NCBI GenBank assembly: GCA_025765615.1 | Contig: JAIVFJ010000030.1 | Location: forward strand, 124,001 to 188,000 | Length of the DNA stretch: 64,000 nt | Source of the DNA: Zopfochytrium polystomum | Lineage: Eukaryota; Chytridiomycota; Chytridiomycetes; Chytridiales; Chytridiaceae | Reading direction: 5' to 3' | Shown here: positions 11,399 to 22,346 of the stretch, one piece after another | How positions within the stretch are numbered: the stretch's first letter is position 1 | Layout of the letters: every line of letters starts with the position of its first letter | Notes under the pieces: generated by a model | Database searches by the model: none | Told to the model about the DNA's origin: nothing | Seen by the model: the letters and a program-made list of their open reading frames with translations, nothing else | Translations under genes and position numbers: made by a program

Positions 11399-13267
11399 AT
11401 GTCTGCCCCATCTTTCACTGCCGCCGAGCAGCCGCCACCGCAGCTCCTGTTCCTCCCCGACGAGCTCGTCATCGCAGTCCTCCGTCGAGTGCGGGCGGCC
11501 GACCTCTGTCGCTTGGGACGCACCTGTCGCAGACTCCACGCGCTTGCAGACATCGACGAGCTGTGGGCTCCCATCGCGCTGGGCCTGTACCAACCCAACC
11601 TCAACCGTAAGCAACAGCAGATCCAAAGCCACTCGCAGCAGGCAAACGTGAGGTACCAAAACGTTCGGCAGGGCCACGAGACAGCGCTTCCTGCGCACCA
11701 AAGCACCGATGCTCCTTCAAACGCTGTTGAAAACGCGCCTACGCCAATCGCCGTTTGTGATCCAGTAGCTGCGCCGTCCCTCGCTCTCTCCCTGCCCGCT
11801 AGGGAGTTCAAGCGGTTCTTGACGTCCCTCGCGCGCAGCCAGCGATGTTTCAGGTGCGGCGTCGACGAATCTGGCAGGGAAACGGGCGGCTTCGCCGACT
11901 CCATCGCCGAAAAGTTCAAGCGTCGCTACTGGTAACAAGTTTGCATTGGCACTTTCCCCCCAACCTCCCTTCCCCCATTTGGCAAAAACATAAACCTGAC
12001 GGACAACCCACGAGCGCAGCAAGCTCTGTCAGACAACCGAGCTCGTCACCCGCACCGACGCGAAAAGCCGCTACATGCTGACGAACAAGCAGCTCGCTCG
12101 CCTTACTTCTGTGACGAAACCGTGGTACAGCAAGGTGCGTTTTTTTTTTTTTTTAGGGCTGTTGTAAACTCTCATCCTATCACCCCACTCCGTTAACCAA
12201 AAAAAAAATCGTCCGCAACAGGATTGCAACCTGTACCTCAAGTCGCACGTCGAAAGCCTTGCCGAGCAGAGGCGCGAATCAGGCCTCGTCTTAGGCAGTG
12301 CCGCACGAATGTGCTCCAGCATCTCGCCGAGCTCTTGCGAAGGTTTGCGCTTCGAAGAGTGATGGGTTGGTGGGTGGGGGGCGTGCCCACCGAATTTCAC
12401 CCGTGCCCCCCAATTCCATCCCCGCCACAATGCCTCCCAGATCCAACAACCCTGTTGCACCGGAGCGGCGGACCGCCCGACGCCCATTTCGCAACGGAAC
12501 CTTCCCGCGCCCTCGCCGGCGGGCGGCACCAGCCAAACCTCGTCGCGGTGGAACCCACATGGATTCTTCCGCATCCGCAGCGGCGCTCTGGTGCCGCTGC
12601 CGCCGGCGCCGAGGCCGACAACAGCGACAACGCCTGGGTGTCGCTGGCGGCTGCGAATAGCACTGCGATGATGGAGGTGGCCGTGGCGGCGGCAATGGGG
12701 AGGGTGGACGAAATCGACGAGGTGCAGATGGACGAGGAGGAGGAGGAGGAGGACGAAGGTGCGGACGAGAGCGGCAGCCTGTGGCTGTCGCGGGGAACAA
12801 TGTGCCGCGCGCTGTCGGTGGGCGAGTCGTCGTCGTTGTTGTCGTCGTCGTTGTGGTCGAGCGGAGGGCAAACGATGGATTTGGGAGACATGAATGGCCA
12901 CGATGCTCTGCCGTGCCGGCTTGACCCAGGTAAACGAATTCCACTCCAACAAGAACCAAATAATTGACGAAAACTCCCCGCCCTCCCCGGGGGAAAAAAA
13001 ATTTATAAATATTTAGAGAATTCAGTATCGCATACACGGGAGGATCGTTGTCTGGACGGAGCACCGTCGCCAAGAACATTGAAGCGCAGAGCGAAGGCGA
13101 TGCAGGGACTGAAGGCCGAAGAAATGACGCTCTGCGACTCACCCGTAGTGAAACGGAAGACGCTCTCAAAGTCCTCCCTATTTGTTTTCGCAGACAGGCG
13201 CGCGAGCCGCAGCTGCTTCGAGGAAGGAGATGCCATAAGTGACCAGGAGGAGGATCCCTTCCTGTAA
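11399..13267 (+). CDS. F-box protein with an XPA-like zinc and DNA-binding region
   Basis: Five exons: 11399-11931, 12020-12134, 12222-12342, 12441-12929 and 13017-13267. Residues about 18-57 form an F-box (LPDELVIAVLRRVRAADLC, then RTCRRLHALADIDELW), the Skp1-binding motif of SCF ubiquitin ligases. After a Gln/Ala linker come Cys150, Cys153, Cys178 and Cys181 in a C-x2-C-x24-C-x2-C pattern that spans the first intron, followed by TELVTRTDAKSRYMLTNKQL and NLYLKSHVESLAEQR. This resembles the XPA signature in which a four-cysteine zinc finger precedes ITRTEAKKNYLL-like and MKLYLK-like motifs of nucleotide excision repair. The C-terminal about 250 residues are low complexity and acidic. A role in ubiquitylation at DNA damage is inference. 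Nothing here looks like the full XPA protein, so a separate XPA may exist elsewhere. Confidence 0.78.
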
Positions 13268-13275
13268 AATTCGTA

Positions 13276-13281
13276 AATAAA
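13276..13281 (+). terminator. AATAAA poly(A) signal
   Basis: A canonical AATAAA lies 9 bases after the stop codon of the F-box/XPA-like gene. Assignment is by position only. Confidence 0.45.
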
Positions 13282-13513
13282 ATATCTGGGCCAAAAGAAA
13301 GGAAAGAGAAAGTTTATTTTTCGGTTTTTCCGCCTACTAGTAGTAAACACAAGAATCAAGAATCAGGTCGGCAGCGGCCGGCAAGTCAGTGCAAGTAGCC
13401 TTGGGGACGGATGCCTTTACACGTAAGAAATTTGGTCATACGGGTAGCTCCCTTTTGAAGTGGGCAAAGTAAGCCCGCAGAGCGGAGGAAAATGGGTCAA
13501 TGGAATAACACTT

Positions 13514-16289
13514 TCAGATAAATTTTAGAGTTATTTTACCATGCGCAACCAACAATGACAATAATTCCTTGACGGACTCCTCCAATACAATAACATTCTT
13601 CATAAACTCGCCGTCCAGGTCCAAGTCCCCCGAAACACCCCCGAGCGCTTGCTGCTGCTGTTGGGGTAAGTCCTTGTCCCGCTTCATCGAGTTCAGCCAG
13701 TCCGAGGCGCCACCACTGCCCTCCATTCCTGAGGATTCATGGAACATACGCTGTCGTGTTTGAAGTAAGAGAGTATCGAAGTTTTGGATGGTCGACCGGC
13801 GCTCCTCGACCTCTCGGCGGAGGCGAATGAGAATAGAGTACAAGGAGGAATAGGTGGGTCCAAGGAGAATATCGGCAGAGAATAGGTACATATAAAGGAG
13901 TGGAATGGGCGCAGCTGCAAGCTGCGTAATGACACCGGTCAAGGCCTTGGATATTGCGGTTAGATCAAAGGGCAGGGAACACCGAGGGGATAACGGAGCA
14001 GCCAAGGCAGGTTCTCACCAGGTTAATTTCGTAAGAGTGACTGAAAAAGTTTGCAAACTTGACCATGAATTTTCGAAGCGTTGCATCCTTGCTCAGATCA
14101 AGCATCCACTCTCGCAACGGTGAGGTGGCACTGAGAAGGCCACCTTCGAAAGCGCCTTCGGCGGTGAGAACGCCGGACCCGGAGACAGCCGCAGGGCTTG
14201 CACGAAGAACGGTCTGCTTCCCATGCTGCCAAGAGGAGCGCAAGAAAACGACGGCACCAGGAGTGCCAGGGGTAGGCGGGACTCCAGCAGCCGTTGGGGA
14301 AGTGGGATCCTTATCGTCATCAGGGGGAGGCACGTACGTCTCGACCGGATTTGGATTAAGCGAAGAACCGCGGGCCATAATGACGGGAGGGGCAGCGCGC
14401 GCCCGAGGGTGTCGGTTACGGTGCGATCGGATAACATTTTCAGCTTCGGCAAGGTATGCCGAAAGGGACACAGATTCGGGCAGAGCCACGCTTGACGAAG
14501 ATGAAGAGACGGAGTAAGCCCCGTGGCTTGGGACTGCGGACGCAGGGTTGTCCGCAGGTACAAGGGCAAAGTAGCGACTGACCATTGTTAGGTGGTCGTG
14601 GATATCGGTAGATATAGTGGTGACCATCATGTCAGCTGGATTAACTAGAACCGGAGCTGCCGGTGCGGATGCTGGAGACTTCCAGAGTGTCTTCGATGCA
14701 GCGGATATTCCGCGTTGAGACGATGGAAGGCGCTCTATCAGCAAAGGCAACGCGTGGTGAGAGTGATGAGATAGTAGACTTTGAAACACGTTGAGCGTCA
14801 TGGTGACAACTTCCTCCGAGAGTGAATTGAGCTTTGAAACGAGAATGTCGCGAATGTGTAGTCTCAATTCCGAGCCAGCGCTTCCACTGCGGTCGTTCGA
14901 TTCCTTGGTTCGATCCAGATTCGACGAACCATCCATTTCTTGGTCGTCATCATCGCCGCCCAGCAAAAAATTGCAAAACAGCGCCGAAAACTGGTCCTCC
15001 TTTATCGCATCCAGCATTTGGAGTATATAGAAGAGGTGCGCCACAGTAGTACCGTCAAAATCACTTGCACTAGTCACAGTTGATTGGACAATATTATCCA
15101 AAAATGTGCTTTTTAGTTCGTGCAACACTGAGGACGTCAAAAGCTGGCTGGGACACCGAATAGCGATGGCTTGCACAAAGTCCAGTAGTCGCATGAAATA
15201 TTCCATATCCCGACGGAAGTTGTCAAGCGGGGTGCGCTTTGCTTGAGGAGATGCGGTCATATTATTCGCGGAGCTGGCAGAAAAGGTCTCTCCCCATGCA
15301 ACACCACGAGGTATGCGGGGAGGGAGCTGCGAGTAGGATCCGGCCAATCCTGCAATTGCCATGGACGCAAATTCAGATTTGCTAACGTAGTCGGCGAGAT
15401 CAGGCGAAGCGAGCTCCAATATGATCAAACAGGCTTCACGAGCGAAGTCTCCACCTCGCCCTTCAAGTGGCAGGTGACTCAGGATGTGATCGAACAATGT
15501 GAACTCGTACTCTCCGGTAACCGCCGTCGATGGCCGCTCCCCAGTCGTGTTGATTGTACCTTTCAGTGTGCTCAGGGAGGGCGATGCCGTGACAGCCTGC
15601 CCAGCAGCCGCAGATTCCATACTCACGTTCTTAGGAATGAACGTCCTGCTGAAAAAAATGTAGAGAAGCTGGGGAAACTCCTTTATCTTGGCTGATATGG
15701 AAAACTCGAGCTGCAGCATTTCGTCTTCGTACTTCCTCTCTTTGTCTGCAAGACACCAGCGAATCAAAGTCAGAGTGGGACGGTGAATCGCGTTCTGGAT
15801 AAGAATGTTTGCGTCCAGGACCGAGACCAGGTGGTTGAGGAAACGGATGACCTCCCCACGGAAGCCCAGTGGAACATCATTTTCTGAAAAGCGGACGAGC
15901 TGGGCCATCATGTCGTCGTTGAGAAAAAGCTCTGTGCAACCGCTTGTTTCGACGCCACCATCGGTAATAGCGTGCTCCTTCCAAAGGATGCTGCCCATGA
16001 CATCCAGGCTCTTGACGATGTCCGTTTGCCTGACGTGCTTCGTCCAGTTTGAGTCTGTTTGGTAGTCGAGGACGATGGAGTCCCAGGCGTGCTGAAACTT
16101 CGACAAGAGGTTCGCGCGATCTCTGGGTCGCTTTGAAAAACCGCCGGTGCTCTGCGACGAGTACAGCGAGCCAAAGGCCGAAGATCGCGAGAAGTTTGCC
16201 TTGACCGACTTGAAGAAGTGGATGGGATCCGCGGACGACGGCGCAATCGCTGCGGCGGACGCCTGCGATGCGGCAGCCGACGACGCCAT
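13514..16289 (-). CDS. FHIP/FAM160 family protein (FTS-Hook-FHIP complex, RAI16-like)
   Basis: Two exons, 16289-14019 and 13945-13514, 900 residues. The N-terminal helical region matches the FHIP family: WDSIVLDYQTDSNWTKHV, FLNDDMMAQLVRFSEN, GFRGEVIRFLNHLVSVLDANI, LFDHILSHLPLEGRGGDFAR and LFCNFLLGGDD. The C-terminal region resumes after a 400-residue low-complexity stretch with KFMVKFANFFSHSYEINL, ITQLAAAPIPLLYMYLF and VIVLEESVKELLSLL. FHIP proteins bridge Hook adaptors and FTS to link dynein to early endosomes, and fungi use the complex for long-range endosome motility. The ATG at 16289 is preferred because the reading upstream is Cys/Val-rich repeat sequence from a (CA)n tract. It diverges from the 228-aa gene. 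Confidence 0.9.
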
Positions 16290-16526
16290 CTTCCTCGCAG
16301 GGATTGGTTGCCACGCAGGCTCGGAACGCTTCTGGGCGCTTGATTGAAACAGAAGGGAAAAGGAACAAGAGGCGAAATTTCTCTCAATTTTCCAAGGGGC
16401 AGAGGCACACACACTTACACACACAAACGCACACACACACCCACGGAGCAGCATCGATCGTCGCCCCGCCCAACCCCACATTGCTTACCACGGCTGGCGG
16501 TGCGAGTGCAAGCGTAGAGTGCCGAG

Positions 16527-17520
16527 ATGGATGCTGTCAGGAGCATGACGCTCGGCCGCGGCGGCGGCGGTGCGGATCCGAACGCCCCCTCGGCCGAACT
16601 GTACCAAACTCTGGACGAGCTGGTTGGGCGAAGGTGCCAGACACTAGCATACCAAAAACGTCTCCACAGCGGAAGGGCTTTTTACATGAGCACAGCCCTT
16701 ATCTCAAGTGACGCTCTGGTAAATGCTAATCAGCAGCATCGTTCTTTCGACGCTCATCCTCTCGCGGCTCCCTTTCGATGTGCATCGATTGATCAAAATC
16801 GGCCATTGAAAAATGAAGGTCACCCTCTATGATACCAAGGCGGCCAAAAAGCGAACATGGCAATGGTTCTACCTTGGGTTGAGCATTGGCGCCCTTCTTC
16901 CTCTCCAAGACCCTATTGAGTTTATCAAGTCCATGAATGCCTTAATTCTGGAATACGAAAACGAAACCGAAGCGAAGCAGCGTGGGGTATGTTGAGCACA
17001 CTTGCCCATTCCACACTTGCCCATTCCCGACTTTCTCTGTTAACTCACCCGTTCCCCGATTCAGAAACCAATTTTCCAATCGAAGCCTAAAGGTGGCGCT
17101 GGCGCTGCAACCAACTTTCTTGAAACTGGCGTGTATACGTACTTCGAAACTCCACATTTGGTTTGTTCCCTCACGGTTCAAATGATGGGCAGTGTTTGAA
17201 ACAGCCTTTTTTAGCCTTTTGAACTCGACTACGGCTACACGTTCCAGGCGCTTTGCGACGTACTCATTTCGATGTACGGCAAATTTGTAAATAATACGGA
17301 GATGGTATGCAACCAAACGTACATGGACGCAGTCATGAAGGTTGACGCGAAAGTCAAGGTTCGTTAGCCTTCCCAATTCAATCTGGCCTCAAAGCTAAAT
17401 CTGAGAAATCCTTTGTTATTCTTGCTTCTATAGAAAATAATAACCATAGTGCAGAAAGATCTGGATTCGCTAGCGAGAGTGGAAGTGAAGGCCGAAATCG
17501 CATCCTTGCAATTGTATTGA
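16527..17520 (+). CDS. Unrecognised conserved-looking 228-residue protein
   Basis: Five exons, all phase 0: 16527-16718, 16819-16986, 17065-17160, 17215-17358 and 17434-17520. The protein begins with a Gly-rich leader, then a helical stretch (LYQTLDELVGRRCQTLAYQK, SGRAFYMSTALISSDALVTL), a hydrophobic segment around WQWFYLGLSIGALLPL, DPIEFIKSMNALILEYENE, then TYFETPHLPFELDYGYTF, QALCDVLISMYGKFV and a lysine-rich helical tail. Low-complexity content is small and the introns splice cleanly in frame, so I treat it as a real, probably conserved gene. I cannot place the family. The hydrophobic segment could be a membrane helix or a buried helix. It converges with OXNAD1, only 71 bp between stop codons. 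Confidence 0.72.
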
Positions 17521-17591
17521 TGATCGGAGAATAGAACATCGTTTGCTCCAGTTGTGGCAGTTCTTGTGGCGGCCCAAATATCTGGTGGGAA

Positions 17592-19070
17592 TCACCACCA
17601 CTTTTCAAATCGAACGTTTGACGAAGGGAATCCAAGATCCTCCAGGTGCCCCAATACAGCCTGCTCAAACACAGCGGGCCCACAAAGGTACACCAACGGA
17701 TTGGCCCCTCCCCGCCGTTTGCGACAGTCGTTGAGGCATTGGGCCAAAACCGCCCGGTCGACGCGCCCGTGCCGAATAAAAGGGACTGCCCCATTGGCAG
17801 CAGTGGGTGACGCAACACGATCAGATGCACTGCCGCCAACGTCTTCGCGGGTCACCATGAAGCGTAAATCGACTCCTGACTGCGGATTCGACGCAAGCGA
17901 CTCGAGCCTTTCGCGAAACAACAGCTCAGCGGCTTCCTTTGCGGAAAAGAGGACCACGGCGGTCCGCCGCGGGACCGACCGTCCGCCATCGCCGAGTTGC
18001 GGCCCGTTCGGCAGCGGCTGTAGCGGGGCCAGAGCCGCGCGCAAGTTCGACTCGCCAACGTGCGTGGCCATTGAAATCATGGGTGTCGCGCCGACGCCGC
18101 CCGCGATGAGCACGACGTCGCGCTCGCCATCCTCGCGGTCGTCTCTCAGGTAAAACTCGCCCCCGACCCGGAACTGCGCCGTGTCGCCGATGCGGATCGT
18201 GTTGTGGAGCCACCGAACCACCGGGTTGGAGAAGGCCGCTTTTACTGCGAGTTCGATGGTGTTTGTCGTTTCGAGCTGGTGAGGTGTTGAGGTGATGGAA
18301 AACCCTCCGACGATCGGGATGTGCGCAGTAAACACTGTGATGCGATACGGGGGCAGGGAAGTTGGTCTGAGCGGTAACAAGCTTGCTACTTACGGTCTAT
18401 CCACTGCCCAGGTTTGAATGAAAAACGCTTGATCGCATTCGGCGAGCAGTCCAGGATACAGTCGCCCGGGTCCACGTATGTGGGTATGAGGTGGGGGTCG
18501 TCAAAGACACCCACCACAGAGAACTTGAACGACTTGATCGTCGGTGTTTCGTTCGTGATCGCGACAAGTTTGACGACGGCACGAACCTGATCGGTTGATA
18601 TTATTCGCAAGGCGCCGATTCAGGTACATTTTCCAAGCCAAGAGGAGACTCACGTTTTCCCGCGCTTTGGATGCAGTCAAGGCAAGGTGGGTTGCCGAGG
18701 GCTTCGATGGTGTAGGGGCGATGGGTGGGGCTTGCATTTTGCGTCTGACTTGCAGGGGAACCGTCGTGTGGACACTCCGAATCGCGAAATCGAACCAGCT
18801 TATGGACCCGCCAGCCGGTGAGGCACGAGTGGTTGTCAGAGTATAGGTAGTCCTCGAGGCGGGCGGAGTAATATTTTGGCGGCAAATTGCGTGTCGGAGG
18901 GCCAGATTGGTCTGGCGACAAAGCGACAGGACAACGGGCCGCGCTAAGGAAGCAGCGGGGGCTGCTGTGTGGAGAACTGAAGGCTGTGGGGGTCGCGGCG
19001 GAGGCGATGGCGAGAATGATAGAAAGAGGGGCGCGATCGAGAGGGCTGAGATGTAGAGTGCGCGGTGCAA
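17592..19070 (-). CDS. OXNAD1: OXNAD1-like FAD/NAD-binding oxidoreductase, probably mitochondrial
   Basis: Exons 19070-18654, 18586-18394 and 18334-17592, 450 residues if the 19070 start is used. The order is that of ferredoxin reductase-like flavoproteins: VKLVAITNETPTIKSF, then FSFKPGQWIDLF, HIPIVGGFSITS (FAD-binding RxxS-like region), RIGDTAQFRVGGEF, then the NAD-binding VVLIAGGVGATPMISM, VVLFSAKEAAELLFRE, and the terminal LVYLCGPAVFEQ and FEKWW. The NETPTIKS, FKxGQW and terminal FEKWW match OXNAD1 closely. Its physiological substrate is not established. The first 110 residues are Ser/Arg/Ala-rich, low in acid, and may be a mitochondrial presequence; an internal ATG at about 18740 would remove them. 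Confidence 0.9.
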
Positions 19071-19263
19071 GAAGTTGGCCGGGGCTGGCCATTGGGGGTG
19101 AGGAGGGGAGAGGCGAAGGAGGGTGGTTGGGTGTGGTCCTTGTCAGACGAGAGAGGCGTGATCGGATCGAGCCTTTCAGACAATTTTCGGAGAAGTGAGC
19201 AGATTGGAAGAGCGCTTCCTGCTGCGGCAAAAGGGGGGAATTGGAATTTACCCGGCCGTTCGA

Positions 19264-19264
<1 letters not shown>

Positions 19265-19300
<36 letters not shown>
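19265..19300. repeat. Poly(A) tract between OXNAD1 and the old yellow enzyme gene
   Basis: An uninterrupted A run of about 36 bases lies in the 262-bp head-to-head spacer, 33 bp before the ATG of the oxidoreductase. Long dA:dT tracts exclude nucleosomes, so a promoter role is plausible; length may be ina ccurate because such runs assemble badly. Confidence 0.7.
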
Positions 19301-19302
<2 letters not shown>

Positions 19303-19332
19303 CTCACAACAAACACCACCGAGAACTGCAGA

Positions 19333-20994
19333 ATGCCGTCACCATCGTCGTCCGTTGTCAGCGAGACGCTCGAGCCGTTCCTCGTCGGCACCCATCCCAA
19401 GGCGCCGCTGCTCTTCAGCCCCATCAAGGTTGGCAACATGTTGCTCAGGTAGGCCAGACAGCGTTCTGTGCATAAATATGTGGCCGTCTGGGTGCGCTGC
19501 CCTGTGATCGTGGCTATCGTGGCCCAAGCCCCTCCCGCTTCCCACCCAAACCAACCCAAACCACCCAACCACAACACATATCCTCCTCTAATCGTCTCCT
19601 GGCACCACCCTCACCAGCCACCGGGTTGTCATGGCCCCCTTGACCCGCTCCCGCTCGCCCGGCGACGTTGCCAACGACGTCAACGCACTGCACTACGCGC
19701 AGAGGGCCACTCGCGGCGGCCTGCTGATCACCGAAGGCTCCACGTGCTCCGACACGGGCGCCGGGTACGCGGCCGTCCCCGCCTTGATGACAAGGGAGCA
19801 GGCCGCCGGCTGGAAGAAGTCGACCGACGCCGTGCACGCCGCCGGCGGTTACATCTTTGTTCAGTTGTGGCGTAAGTCAGACAGACATCCGTTTTCTTTC
19901 TCTTCCTTTTCTGCTCCAGCGATCGCTCACTCACGTGATGCTTTCCTTGACACGTGACACGCCACCGCAGACGTTGGACGCATGAGCACGCACGAGTTCC
20001 AGCCCAACAAGCGCGCGCCGGTGTCCGCCTCCGAAATCGACCTCATCCGCGGCAAGGCGCCGCCAGGCAGCAAGACGCACGCGCTGACGGTGCCCGAGAT
20101 CGAGTACATTGTCGGCGAGTACAAGCGCGCCGCGGCGCTCGCGCTCGAGGCCGGCTTCGACGGCGTCGAGATCCACGGCGCCCACGGCTACCTCATCGAC
20201 GAGTTCCTGTGCTCGTCGAGCAACCTCCGCACCGACCGCTACGGCGGCTCCATCGAGAACCGCGCGCGCTTCCTGTTTGAGATTCTCGACGCCGTGCTCC
20301 AGGTCCTCCCGCCGCAGATGGTCGCCCTGCGCCTGTCTCCCGCCTTCGACGCGCAGGGCACCAGCGACAAAGACCCCGTCGCGCTGTTCTCGTACGTCAT
20401 CAAGCGGCTGAACGGGTACAAGCTGGCTTACCTGCAACTTACCGAGCCGGTGAGTGCCTGGGCTCGCGGGTTACCCGCGAATATGTCGGGGATGCTTCGT
20501 TGTCTTTTTCTGTTTCCTTTTGGTTCCGTTGCGGTGCTCATCTGGCAAAGCGCGCCAACATTAGAATGCGCCTTCCCTCACTCCAAACCACAACGACCAC
20601 CCGCCGGCCGTCCCACTCTCTAACGCACTCTCCCCCTCTTGTTCCTCCCTTCTCTCAGGTCTGGGGCAACTGGCAACCAGGCCCACCGCACGCGCAGTCG
20701 TCGTTAAACACGTACGTCTCTCTGGTGGAGGCGCCGACCAAGGTGATGCTGACGGGCGGCTACTTCCGCGACTCGGGCGAGGAGGCGCTGCGCACGGGGC
20801 GCGCGCACCTGATCGGCATGGGCCGCCCGTTCATCACCAACCCGGACCTCGTCCAGCGGCTCTGGTACGACCGTCCCTTGGAAAAGTCGACCAGCTTCAA
20901 GAGCTTCTACGGCGGCGACGCCAAGCAGTACACCGACTGGCCGACCTGGCTCGAGTCTGAGGCGAAAAAGAACTGGCCAAAGAGCAAACTGTGA
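19333..20994 (+). CDS. NADH:flavin oxidoreductase, old yellow enzyme family
   Basis: Exons 19333-19448, 19618-19872, 19971-20449 and 20659-20994, phases consistent. An FMN-dependent (beta/alpha)8-barrel enoate reductase: LLFSPIKVGNMLLSHRVVMAPLTR at the N-terminus, GGLLITEGSTCSDTGAGY, YIFVQLWHVGR, the substrate-binding pair in VEIHGAHGYLIDEFL (His-x-x-His), the family stretch RTDRYGGSIENRARF, GGYFRDSGEEAL, and LIGMGRPFITNPDLV. Old yellow enzymes reduce alpha,beta-unsaturated carbonyls with NAD(P)H; the His-His pair fits the OPR-like type. Codon use is very GC-rich at third positions compared with neighbours. The start follows a 36-base A run in the short region shared with divergent OXNAD1. 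Confidence 0.95.
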
Positions 20995-21366
20995 TGAAAC
21001 CCTTGCGCTTTTTTTTGGTTTTTTTTTTTTTTTTTGAACTGGAAAGAAAACCCTCTCACCGGACGAACAAAAACCTCTTTGTGTTCTTCTTATTTTCTCT
21101 GCCCACTTTTCCCCAACCGTCCTATTTTTTTTTTTTTTTTCATTTTTTTTCCCCCCCGCTTTCTCTCTTTCTCGTGGTTCCTTCCTACAAGGGCTCGATC
21201 GTTCAGGTGCATTTATTCACTTTTTTGGTTTGGGCTTGGCGTCCACCCATGCAATGCCACCACCCTTTATCAAAGGGAGGGAACAGGATAAAAAAAAAAT
21301 TTAAAAAAAAAGGGCGCAGCATTTTTTTTTTCGGAGTGGGGTGTTAGATGCGATCGTAGGGTCTTT
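20995..21366. other. Convergent 3' region, T-rich, no gene seen
   Basis: The 372 bp between the oxidoreductase stop and the presumed KGD4 stop are pyrimidine-rich with several T runs (about 21017-21034, 21125-21140, 21144-21151). No open frame here resembles a protein. Confidence 0.5.
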
Positions 21367-21745
21367 TTAAAGATGTAAAACGCGCGGGTTGTAGTCTGCA
21401 GCGCTTCGCCCCCGCCCAACAGCCTCGCGCAACTAACTAGAAGAGAGAGAGAGGGAAGAAAAAAAAAAGCACGGCAACGACAAAACTCACATCAATGAGG
21501 TCCATCTCCGCCTTCGACAGCGCCTTTCGTCTGAACGAGTACGGCACGTCGCGAACAGTCGGGTAGTAGATCGCGCTCGACGAGCCCGATCGCGGCGATC
21601 CGGCGCCGCTGGGTGCGGCAGCGCCGGCGGCCGGGGCGGCGACGCCGCCGTGGTGCTGGAGGGACCAGCGGGAGTGCCCCGGGAACTTGATGCTCGGAAC
21701 GTGCGGCTTCCAAACTCGCGCAGCGGCGGCGGCGGCGGACGACAT
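21367..21745 (-). CDS. KGD4: KGD4/MRPS36-like subunit of 2-oxoglutarate dehydrogenase
   Basis: Kgd4 (Ymr31, MRPS36) is a small adaptor that recruits E3 to the 2-oxoglutarate dehydrogenase complex in the mitochondrial matrix. The first exon, 21745-21491, shows the two family blocks: RVWKPHVPSIKFPGHSRW near the N-terminus and YSFRRKALSKAEMDLID near the C-terminus, joined by an Ala/Pro/Gly linker. The donor GTGAGT follows. The last exon is less sure: an acceptor giving 21423-21367 yields a short Gly/Arg-rich ending and a 103-residue protein, the expected size, but other acceptors at 21424-21435 are possible. Confidence 0.8.
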
Positions 21746-21867
21746 TCTGCCTGAGCCGATGTCGGCGAGCGTGAACGAGAAACGGTTGTTGTTGGTGTGC
21801 GTGCAGTCGGCCCGAAAAGAGGCTTGCGGCGGCTGATGCGTCAGTCGAGATGGCCTCTCTCGCGTCT

Positions 21868-21902
<35 letters not shown>

Positions 21903-22346
21903 TCACTTTCTTGCTTTCTTCGGAATTTCTCGGCACCGTCTCCGTCCGCCCTCCGCTCACTGTCAGAGTTGCACGCCCTCGCCAGCGAGGGCTGATTTAC
22001 TCGGAAATTACTTAGCTGGGATACAAACTTTCACCCACCACGCCAGCAGAAGGTATGGCCCCAAAAGCAACAAATTATAACCCCACCAGGTTTGATTATA
22101 ATTTATGAGGACGGGACGGGTAACAGTGGGGGTTGTGCAAAGCGAGAGCGAAAATAGAATGGACAAGATCATGCAACATAAAATAAGGCCGGTTTGTTGT
22201 GCGTTTTTCAGCAAATTGGTAAGGATTGAGGGAGATCACTGTGGAGAGAAACGACAAGACGGGGAGCGCCTTTCTTAAAATAAAAAAAAAGCGGGGAGGA
22301 GATAAACTAGTCTGAGCCAACGTAAAAAAAAGGGACATAGTCACAG
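21746..22346. other. Intergenic region with a long T tract
   Basis: About 600 bp between the KGD4 start and the alpha/beta hydrolase stop. It holds a run of about 32 T at 21870-21901 and an AT-rich stretch near 22060-22160. Short open frames here have no protein-like features. Confidence 0.5.

Noticed and set aside
12071..12952. Long minus-strand open frame of 293 codons and an overlapping one to 13169
   Set aside because: Both are antisense shadows of the GC-rich F-box/XPA-like exons; they are Pro/Arg/His-rich with no motif, and the plus-strand frame is supported by splicing and family motifs.
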